DNA of 64,000 nucleotides from Pterois miles (lineage: Eukaryota; Chordata; Actinopteri; Perciformes; Scorpaenidae): NCBI GenBank assembly GCA_947000775.1, contig CAMQGK010000463.1, forward strand, positions 6,125,501 through 6,189,500, given 5' to 3'. Below are positions 26,001 to 38,100 of the stretch, one piece after another. A model generated the notes under the pieces. It searched no databases, was not told where the DNA came from, and saw only the letters and a program-made list of their open reading frames with translations. Numbering within the stretch: the first letter of the stretch is position 1; every line of letters begins with the position of its first letter. The position numbers were made by a program, and so were the translations under genes.

Positions 26001-29000
26001 TACAAATTAACCACATACAATAAATGAACCTCAGTTTTCCTTGTTCAGCAGTAATTACACTTGAAACTGTTCTTCACTGTACAATCCTGTTATCACACGC
26101 TAGCACTGTATTGACAATACAATATTGGTACCTGTAATGATAGTGTTCTTGCATGATTGTTTTTCTCTTTGTTGGCTTTACTATACTGCATATGGTAAAA
26201 CTCATACAATGATTACAGTAATTTAATAATTACTGAGGCATTTAATCACATTTCCTGGTGGTCAAGGTCAGCTGCATAATGAAATATGCTGTGCCAGACC
26301 TCCGAGTGGCATTGCATTATACAGTAGATGGAACTAAAATCACTTTTAACCTTGAGTTGTACTTTGGTCAAACATTTGATCGTTCAATCATCATTGGAGT
26401 GCAGGTAAAAGAATTGAATGTACTTGTTGCAAATGGGGAGAATTACAGCATATCTGGGTAATCATGTTTTGTGCTCGTGTTTACTGCAGTACGGCTTGGA
26501 TCGAATCCTTGGGGAGGAGAAAAGTCTTGCATTACTGGCAAGAGCCGTTGATCCCACCCAGTCTGCCATGATGACTGACGTGGTAAAGCTGCTGTCAGCC
26601 ATCTGCATTGTGGGCGAAGAGAACACGTATGTTCTGGCTTCATTCATTCTCTCAACATATCCATGTCTCACTGCTTCTGTAATACTGAAAGACGATAGGC
26701 CTTGATTTTGCAAAAGCAAGACTCTTAGTTCAGCCTGTAGTATTATCAGTTCAATTCAAAGGGTTTTGCTGAGCCTACAGTTCAAAAGGTAAAGCATAAA
26801 ACAGCTAACAATTGGCAAAAAGCTGAACTGCCACAAAGACTCTGAGTTCAATATCTGGCCTGTGATTTTGTGAGTGTGTCACTCTTAAAAGGACGTTTCA
26901 TAGCACAGGTGCCACTACAGTATATTGTACATTATTTTAACATTGTAAGAGTAGTGCTGGTGAAAGTGTTGAAAATATTTGCAAGAAAAATAGGCTGAAA
27001 GATCTGAAGTGACTGCACTGTCATATTGGATAGTATAAGAGATATTTTAAGAGAACTTTAAAAAAAATAATACAGTATGAATTTTCAAGTGTAAGATCAA
27101 ATAAGTCCACTTTGATTGATTGATTGATTTATGTCCAGTTGAACAAATCTGACCTCACGCGGGTTGCTTCGGGAGATCGTTGTATGTATGATCCTGTTTA
27201 AATCGATCTAAAATTAGAACCATGACAGCTAGAACATTCATTCTTTTTGCAGCTGAAAGATAACGCTTCTGTCTTTTGCGTCATCACATTGTACGTTTGT
27301 GATGATGTCACGTTACGTACGTAATGAACATTAGATTTTACATATATTTAGATATTTACATATTTCTAGTGCAGATGAAACTATCAAAACACCTTTGCAC
27401 TTTCCTCATAAAAACGAGCATATCTCAAAAACTAAAATAATACGTATCACTCAATTAACTTGTGAGCGTTAAGAAGTATTTTGTTCATGTTTCTATATCT
27501 ACAGATGTTTTGGATCAATGCGTTCATGTGTAGTACAATTTTATGAAATAATGTCTGATTTTTGTGTGTTTTAAATATATGACACAATTTCAGTACTTTT
27601 TATCAGTTACTATGGTTTATTGGCTTACATAGCCTTTTAGTTTAGGTTGTACAGGTTTTATGGTCATGATGCATTTGAAGATACTCCAACTTAAGACAAT
27701 AATAATAAAATACCAAAGTAGGCACTGGTGGACCATTTCAATGGATTAATTATTGAAATGAATTCATTGTTTAATTCATTATACATTTTATCTATTTTAA
27801 CAGTCATCACAATTCTATTCAAGTCGTAAGTCATGTTCTGCAGTGAAGGTGATGAAATCCGCTGGAAAAGCCCATCCACTTGTGTCAAATTGACAATAAA
27901 GGAACCTTGGATGCGGTGGAATAGGGGAGAGCTCATGGTCGAAATCCCTTTTAAATGAATGTATGTCTTCATTTTTTTCTCCCCAATTGTTCGCTCATGC
28001 ATTTCATGTTCTCATTCAGTTTGGAAAAGGTCCTTGAAGCCATCACCACAGCAGGGGAATGGCGAGCCATCGAGAGGTTCAGTCCCATTGTGCAGGGACT
28101 GCGAGATCGTTCGGTTCAATTACAAGTAAGTGTACTGTACAGCCGCTGACACCTTGCCGTTTCACTCCGATTTCTCTGAAATGAAATACAGAATGGTTGT
28201 GAGAAGTTGACCATTTTAACATACCGAAACCACTCTGAGCTCAGGGGTCTCTTACACTCTCTTTGGTCTGATCAGATCTTTTTTTGTGAAGACATATTTA
28301 GTTATACTCTTGTTTTAAGCCAAAACTGGGTGTTAAGTATTGTGAATCGCAGATCCAGTCACAACCACTGATATATTCCCTGTATTTGTCAAATTTCTGT
28401 ATTCTCATATTATTGAGTGCCTGATGTTTATTAACTTTTCTTGGAGCAAATTGGTTAAATGTCTTAGGTTAATTGTCGAGAACCTTTTAATCTGATTTTA
28501 CTGTTTGCCGTAATGAACATAATCATTGTGTAATGGTGTTAGTTGCTCAATTAAGATAAAGATCTTCCATAATTTGCAGTTGCCATATCTAATAATCCGT
28601 ACTAATGAAACTGTTAGCCTTTTAGTTACAGGGGTATGTAGTAATGAGCTAAAAAACAAACTATATTTTAAGTACTGTAGAACCAGGAATTATTTCGTTG
28701 CACAAGTAAAACAATAAAAAATACCACCACAGAGTACACAAACAAAAAGTTTAAAACCACAGATTTCTCTAAGCTACACATAGAAGAACTTTCCCTTCCT
28801 CATGTTCCAAAATTAATAAATTGTAAACTCAGAGTCCGTCCTCATACACCTTATGGTTAGACACAGTTTTACCAATCCTTGCATGTTGCCCATTTTGTTT
28901 GTGGACATTCATTTCACATATCATCTCCTCGCTGATACATACACTTGAGATATTAGATATGGGCTGCTTTAAACAGGGACAGCATTGGTTCGTGTCACAA

Positions 29001-29087
29001 AAATGTAAGTCATGATTAAAGTATGTTGTCTACATTTTTAATCAGTGGCTGAGGGATGTGAAGAGAGCGATCATTCATCCAACCTAA

Positions 29088-29168
<81 letters not shown>

Positions 29169-32100
29169 CAGATGAGCATAATATTCTGTTAACAATGTTA
29201 AACTTAATTAAATGATGCTACCTTTTTGGCTCCCTGTATCATTATCTGTAGCATTTACTTTCAGTTTGCTGCAACTACATTTGACAGGTGCAACACTGTA
29301 GGGACACTCTACTGTAAGAGGGTGGAAGCAGCAGTGGAGGAAAATAGTGAGGGAAGAAATTGATGCTTTGTTATTACTTTTCCACTTACTAATACACAGC
29401 ACAGTTTCCTTTTTAACTCTATGCATTATTAAAGCACAGATACTGTTATCCTAACCATGATACGGTGTGGCCAAACGCTCTCTGTCCTACTTGACTAATG
29501 TAGATGTTGAATATACTGACATGAATTATTTAAATGTATGATAAACTGGAATCAAATTCATCAAAATGACTTCAAATACAAGCATAGCATCAGTTGTGAT
29601 GTTTTACTCATGAAAAATGATGCAAAGCATCACAGTGATCTTTCTCGCTCTCCTCTTTGTCTCTTCCAGTGAGTTTCAGCTCTCTGCATATTGATTTTGC
29701 TTTCAACTTTGACTTCAAATACTTGTTAAATATAACAATGGTATTGTTTTCTTGACAGCCACTGAACCCAGTCACATGTCAAACAAAGGTTTTGTGACAC
29801 TATATAATGCTACCTATCTGCTGTGTATTATAATAATGAAATATTACTTTGAGGACAGGTTTGAGCAACATGACAAAAATAAGAGGGCGCTATAAGATTT
29901 GCGATGAAGCTGGATGCATCTGAATATCCTTCCTTGGCTCTAGCACTGCCGTACTCTCTTTTCACACATGAGTGGATTCCTTTGCCGATCCATAATTGAT
30001 TTTTCTGTCTGTGTTTGCCCGTCTAGTTGAAGAGTCACAGGATGTGGCGGTCCCTGTGCAGTAAACCAAACTCATAGAGGAGTGAAAACAGCTTCCAAAA
30101 GAGCGAGTTTGCCCTCAAATTGACTGTTAGTTAGTTGTGTGTGTGTATGGGTCTGCAGTTGTTGCATTAATATTAAAATCACCCCCCCCCCCTAGTTGGT
30201 GACTGGAGAAAATAGACATGCATTAGTTATGGTCCTCTGCTTCCAAGGGACACAACTCATTTAGAATGCATGCCAGCATGCTTTTCATCAACTTCTGGAA
30301 GAAGAAGTCCGTCGTCTCTTTCTCTGGTTCCCTCTCTTACTCTCTGTCTCTTTCTCTCTCTCTGTCTCTTTGTTCTGTGCACACTTCATGTTGCAGGTGG
30401 CATGCATGCAGCTCATCAATGCACTAGTAACATCCCCTGATGAGCTGGACTTCAGGCTGCACATCAGAAATGAATTTATGCGCTGTGGCCTGAAAGAGAT
30501 ATTGCCGGTAAGCACAACATAACCACACACGCACACACACACACACTCACCTTGTTTTAATATTTAAATGAGTTGTCCACTTCAGTGAAATATTGTAGAT
30601 TTGCTCCAGCAAATAATTTATGAAACACAGAGGAGAGTTTGCACATCCTCTGTCTGTGCCAGTGCCTAGAAACCAATAAAGTTTCTAGTGCCTTGGCTAA
30701 TAATCTTCCTAATGGCTTTTATACCATCTACCTAACATGTTTATCTGTTGTAAACATTGCTGCTGTAGCTGACAAGGAAACAAATAAATTAAAGCAAAGA
30801 GCTTATCCCCACACCTGTTTTATCACAATGAGCAATAATGTTTAGAATGAGCTCCTTGTCTTTAGTTGAGCTTGATGCTTCCATTTTGGTGCTGATGTCG
30901 CGAAAGCCTATAAAGCCTATATCTCTGATTTATTTTGCTTAATTCTTAATCTTTTTTAATCTGTTTTACCTTTTCTACTTTTTCCCTGTCGTAATCCGTC
31001 TGTAGCAACTGACTGCCACCAGAAACGAGGCCCTTGACATTCAGCTGAAGGTGTTTGAGGAGCACAAAGAAGAAGACATGATGGAGTTCTCTCATAGGCT
31101 GGACGACATCAAGAGCGAGTTGGAATATCCTTGTCATTATTACAATCAGACGCATGTCACACTACGTTACATTCAGTACACTGGAAACATTCATGTCTCC
31201 TGCTTAGTTCTTCCTTAAAAATAAATCTTTCATTTTCTTTTTTATTTCAGTAGCTTCTAATGTTTTTATGTGAAAATGCAGTATGTCAGTTTATGTAGAA
31301 GTCCTTGACTCTCTGCACTGATGTGGGGGATGTGTTCAGTATTGTGCAGAGCATTGTGAAGGACAGCAGTGCAGAGCCCTATTTCCTCTCTATACTGCAG
31401 CACCTGATGCTTATACGCAACGACTACTTGGTCAGGTAAAAATCAGCAGCACACACGTTACACACAGAACATGAATTATCTTAAAAATGTAATGAAGCAT
31501 GCAGTTTTTTTACTTTTTATTGTCTTTGCTCAATTACCCTCAGAGTCTCCCTGTATGTCTGTGACTTTCTTTGCTTTTTATTTGTTTTTAATCAGCTCTA
31601 TTATTTTACTTTATTCTCTGGTCAGAAGTGCACAGTAATATAGGTTATGGTCTGTGTGATAATAATGAATACTGATGTATAGCATTTTAATGTCATTTTA
31701 GCTAAATGCACTCACAAGCACAGATGTTGAACACTGATAATGATATATACCTGTGAGAGCTTATATTTTGTGGAGGTCTCACACCCTAAACCCTCTCAAT
31801 GGCCCTGGCTAACAAAGAGAATGATGTCTCTTTCATCTCCAGTCAATCTACAGCAGCCATGGCTCCAGAGTATTTCTCATCTCCTATTAATGGTGCTTTT
31901 CAAAGGCTTATTTTATGTAGGTTCTTTCACAGCTGGGTGTGGGTTAAACCTTGGCTTGATCAAAAGATGGAGCTCTAATCTGAAGAATATGAAATGCATC
32001 ACCTGCAGTTTTTCTCCCACCCGAAAAACAACACCTGAAGTGTCTGGCACTCTGTTCTGGCTCTGGTCTGAATAGATTTTCTTCATCTGTAATTATTATG

Positions 32101-35100
32101 AAATGTTAACATTAGTGTTATGACTGCCAGCATTGCTGCCATCTGCGTTATAAGTATTAATAACTGCATAAGACTATTACTGTACATACAAAGACATGCT
32201 ACCCTCCTTGTGTCCAGTTCTCACTAACCATGGCATGTCTGCACTATACAATCTTCTTTTTAATCTTCTGGCAGACAAACAGCTGGACCACATATATTAG
32301 ATATTATATTATATTAGATGAACAGTTATACTTTATATGATTTATGCTTTATTGGACAGTGATGCAATATTAAAAAGTATTGTCTGTCACTGGTATCTAT
32401 TGCTGAAACAATTAGTCAATTGACCATTTGCTAAACCGGTCCACTGAGAATCATAAGATCCATTAATAGCGTAATAATTGTAACTAAGCGTGGCATGTTA
32501 CGCCACAGCACGGCACAGCAGGTCTGCCAGTTTTGGGATTTCTCCACATGCTCGATTTAATTATACTCTGTATACACTATAAAGACTTAGGAGACTTTTT
32601 TTGCTAAGGTGTTTATTAAATGTTTTCCATCTGATATATGTTTTTAACACTGCATATGCATTTATATCTTTGATATTTAACTTGTTATGAGTTCATAGAT
32701 ACCACGTACTTGATGGTATTCCTGGTAGTTTCTGAGATACAGCTATTATCATGCCATAGCCAGTATTTAGGCACATGGGACTACCAAAAATATAATGGAG
32801 TCTATTGCAAAAATAGTAGTCCCATGTGCCCAAACACTACATATAGTTTGATTTTTGATTGTGCAGTGAAGTGATTACAGAACAAGGGAAGACAGGTACA
32901 GGGGTCACATAGACAGTCAAAAGAGATAATAGACATTAAGTCCAAGACAAATGATAAATTAAAAAAAAATGATAATAGAAGTAAATACATTAAATTATTA
33001 TTATAATGAAAGTGATTTCTTTTTTTATACATAAGCATGTGATCCTGAGGGAAAATCACTGGAACACATTATTGTACAATCTGTATACATTAGTTATTAT
33101 TAAAAATGTGATGATTGAAAAAAAAAATTCATAGTGTAATGGCAAAGATGATTGCATATTTCCCCCTTCATCCTCATACCATATAGTATAGCTCTTCAGC
33201 CTCTTTTAGTTGGCTTCAAGTCCTTTTATAGAATACATTTACAAGTTTTCCTCAGGCGGTTCCGTACTCTTCTGATATAATTAATTTTCACCATTGCCAC
33301 ATCAGGCATCATATCTCAGTGTGATCCTTTTTAATGCACTGCATCCCGACTGACTGGTGTTGTGATCTTTGGGTATTTCATGCTTGTTGTACTTGATGTC
33401 AAGAATATAAAGTTTAGTCTCCTTTAACACAGACGTCCCAGAGTCACAGAATAATGAAAAAGAGCACCAGCAGCTTGATTGATAAAATACTATTCAGTTT
33501 GATTGTCAATACTTTCATCTTAATGCAGTCAGTGACTCTATTGTTGAGCTCACCTTCAAAATCCTTGACATCATGGTATTCATACTATCGGATCCAGTGT
33601 ATTTCTTTTAGGAAGAGGTGGGAGGCAGTGTCCTAATTTATTGCTGTTTGTAAGTCTCAGAGTACAAGTTAATGATTTGGAGTAGAAGGGATTTGGACTC
33701 TCAGCGGCATTGTTGTAAGATAATGAGCAGATCAAACAGACACTTTTCCCTTTAACTTGCAATAGCAGTGTGGCTTCCAGCCTTGCATGTCATCTGTTGT
33801 TGCATTATAACTTCTCCTTTCTCTTATTGTCTTATTATGCCCTTGGTTATCCTGTGATCAATGCATTCATCAGAGCCATTTGAAACAATTTAACTGCAAT
33901 TACTCAGTAACTGATAATAGGTTGGTATTCCCCATTGTTCAGTACCACCAAAACAATTCTCATGTTAAGTTGTAAGTGGTGTATAAATTGTATTTTTAAA
34001 TTTTAGTAGTCCTAAAGAAGCCAGGAGACCTTTAACTTGTGTAACATCATGTTGGCAGCCAGCCTTTTCATTTATCAGTGCAAGTTACATCCTGGAAAAC
34101 AAAAACAGCAACTAAAAAATATTGCCATATTTTTTATCAAATACGTTCTGTATATATCTTCACTGGGAACAGTCTCTGTTCCCCTTCTGTCCTCTGTTCA
34201 GCCCCATGATTTTTATTTTGTCAAATCTGTCCATTTCCCTTCCCCATAATGGTTCTGTCCACCCATTTCCTTCTAAATGGCTGGGAGTATGGTGGGAGTT
34301 GTTGTGTGGTGTTAGAGGAAGATGTGTAAGAATTGTGGATAGTCCTGGTTCTTATGTAAACAGCGTTAGTGATGTTGTTGTTTGAGCATGTAACATGCAT
34401 TGAGGTGCTGTGTGTCAGCTGGTTTAAAATTGCACCTGCAGTGTGAACATCAGGCTTTGGTTTGACTCACTAATACATCAGGATGGTAAGTAGCCCCACC
34501 TTGGAGCCAAGGTGTCTCAGGACTTTACAATCTTTGCAGGATAGGACACCCTGTGTCCTTAAAAAACTGAAGAAACCTCAGGAAGAGCAACAGAGAAGGG
34601 ATCCCTACAGACATGCAATAGATGTTGTGTGTACATAGTAACAACATATGAAAATACAACATAGACGATCCATATAAAAAAGAAAGATGCATATAATGTG
34701 AACAGATGGCTTCAGGAGGATGTCAAGCAGCTTCCAGGTGTTGCTTCCAGTTATGTTTAGAGTCTTGGATATCTGTTATATAGTGACTGAACCTCTCCTA
34801 AAGACAGCTCAGTGGTCACACCTGAATCTGTCCAGCTCTGGTTTAAATGCATATACATAACACATTAAAGGAATGAAATTAAATCAAATTTTGTATGTTT
34901 TTTTCCCCCCTCGTCTCACTCATCCTGCCTCTCAGACCCCAGTACTTTAAAATCATTGAGGAGTGTGTGTCTCAAATCGTGCTCCACCGTAGTGGCACTG
35001 ACCCAGACTTCAGTTACCGCAAGCGCCTAGATGTGGACTTCAGCCACCTCTTAGGCAAGTCACATGCTTCTGGCAGTTTATTTACATTAAATACTTCAAT

Positions 35101-38100
35101 AAAACATAAATAATTTTCATTCTGCTTTTTTTTTTTGTTTTCAGAGGTGTGTGTCGATAAAGCTCGATCTGATGAGTATGAACAACGAGCTTCAGAACTG
35201 GCACAGAAGGCAAGTATTGACGAAAAAACAACATGGATTTTCATCCTCCTACGCTATCCTTTACACCACCTGGCCAAAACAAAGCCCACTGAGGCATTTA
35301 TTCTAATTTGTTCAATAAAAATCACACCTGTTTAGATAAAACATTAACACTGTGAAGTAAACATGGCCCTGACAATTCCTGGGGGCTTATATTATAGAAA
35401 TAATAATGCAAGATCATAGCAGTAACATTCATCACTTAGCAAAACGTTGCTAAATATTCTCGGGTTCTTTTTATAAAACCGAAAGTGAGCATTATAGGAT
35501 ATGACATCTTGCTATAAAATATTAATAAGACTTAATAAGATTACCTTAAAATAGTACAATCAAAGAATCCAAACATTGTAATGCAAGGTAAAGAGTCTTG
35601 TTCTTAATTTTTCTGTTTGACATCAGTGATATAGTAAAACTTCTCATATCACTGTAAATAAATGATGTTTCTTGTATACTTTTTTAATGTGTGCTACAGC
35701 CCAAGCTGCTTTGTTAAGTTTTTTTTTTCTGTTCATAAACATATCTTACTACTGTACAACACAGTTTTCCCTTTTTTTTTTTTTTTCCTGTCGTAACACA
35801 TCCACACAACCAGACACATGTTTGTGAAATGTATGAGGTCAAATGCATTGTCTGCTGTGATTAATTAAAGTCAGGGTAGCAGCAGGTTGTAGATCCTGAT
35901 TAGAAGGACGGGCTCGCTGATTGGCATGTGTGTATGGCACTTAAAAGGATTTATTAATGAATGGGTGTTTGACAAAAGGTTGAAATGAAATCAGTAAATG
36001 AAGGTAATCAAGGTGATATGAGCGTTGATTATTTAAAATAATTACACCACTAGACCTAAACAGTTTTAACAAATACTGCTTACATTGATTTAAAATTGCC
36101 AAGTGCTTGTGTGTAATTTGGATATGCCTTTCTGTTTTTAGTTTGATGAGGAGTTTCTGAGCAGACAGGAGGCACAAGCTCAGCTGGTTAAGTGTGATGA
36201 AAAAATAGCAGAACTCCAAGCAGAGCTGCAGGCCTTCAGGTCCCAGGTAAATGAGCTGTATGTCTTTGTTTTAATGTTTCGTAAATTGTGTCAGTTCTTT
36301 AGGGCGTGTATGATGTGAGAAAACAGAAGACTTGATCACTCAACCACACCCCCTAAATCTAGCTTCGAACTTTCTTATGAGATGTTCTCGTTATTTTGGG
36401 GTGGGGGTGGGTGGTTTATCCGCTGGAGCCTGCCGCTAGGTTTGACATGGAGGCTCTATGGGCTAGCTGACACTAAGTCTAATGAGAACACTGACCAGTC
36501 CTCCATGTTGGCTGTTTCTGAATCTCTGATCTTTATCCCATAAGAGGAAATTGTTCCAAAAGCAATTTATTCTGACAACCCTCTTCAACCTCACTACTGG
36601 GCTTCTCTTCAACCCCCCCCAACACTCCAGAGAGTTGCTCCAGAGCCCTGGCACTGCAAGATAACTACATGCTCAGAGAGGAGAGGAGAACTTCCTTTTT
36701 ATTTTCCTGATAATTTTTCAATTTTAGTGGGCAAACACAGAATGAATACTCAAATAGTACCTTGGTTCAAATGATGGTGGTACATTTAACCAGTGCACAC
36801 ACTTTGTCTCGCTGTCTTTGTCTGTCTGTGCCTGTGTCAGTCTAACTCTCACCAGCACACACGCTCGCACACTTGTTAATTCAGCAAAGGAGTTCTTCCC
36901 TCTGGAGGCTGCGGCAGAGTAAAGGCCCAGGGCTGACCTTTACTGTGCGTCTTTAATCTAAAACTGGTGCACGGATCAATAAGCCATTTGCTCTCTATGA
37001 TACAATTTACAAAACTTTGTAGCCCCAGTTATAACATTTGATTTTTAGCTTTAGAAAAAAACCCAAATGATTGTGGGAAGGTCCTGGATAGAATCTGGAT
37101 CGTTTATGAGCATTTGGCCTCTGCTGGATGGTTGACAGAACACGCCTCTGTTATCAGTAGCACCGTGGTATTAGAGAGGAAAAAGTACTGTGCTGCACAC
37201 TTGGCAGATGCTGAATTTCGTCATCTCCTTCTATTTTTTTCTCTCTAGGACAGGGTGTTTTTTTCCCTTGAAACGTGAACTCAATTTATTTTATTTATTT
37301 TGGAAGAGTTTCTTCAGCACTGCTCCACACAAAAATCCACTACTATTAACCAGCAATTTTTTCTGTGATTGAGAACCGTCATATTCGCTGGAACCAAGCT
37401 AAAAAAATCTCAGCTACTGCTAAATATCTGACCTTCTAACTAATTAAAAAAAAAAAGATTTAAACCTGTTTAGCTTCTTAGATATGGTTAAAACAAAACA
37501 ATCTAAGTTAAAGGCAAGATTATTCATTATTTAATTCAAGAATTACATTAAGGTTATAAAGGGTGTTCACACTACTGGCCAAAGGAATATAAAAGATTTT
37601 ATACTGCATTTACTTAGTTGTATAGTTTTTGCAGTACATTAAAACACACAAACACATTACAGTCATAGTGTTATTTTTGGTCACTGAGCTTCCGCAGAGC
37701 TGTTGGGAGTGAAAAAAAAAATAATGCTGATCATCTTTGTATTATGAATAAATTTCCAGAAGAGATCAAAATCAAGAATTACTTTATTTTAGAAAGAAGT
37801 ATCATCACTAGTGCAACAGTCTGTCTCCATAATGTGTTTTTAATAGTTTTGGATGTCAGTGGAGTTCTCTGGAGCTTTAAGCTACAGTATATTATGCCTT
37901 AGCTACACAGATAATAGTTGTCAGTATAATAAACTGGGATTTGGTGATTTGGTGAGAATAATAAAAAATAACGTCAGCCCTGTATTTAAGCGCCTAGCTC
38001 CAGGGCAATTCAGTAGTGCTTCTTTGTTCTGGGCACTTAATTGGCAATGCTGTTGTGATAAGACTATTTCTTTATATTTAGGCTACCATTTGCATCTTGA

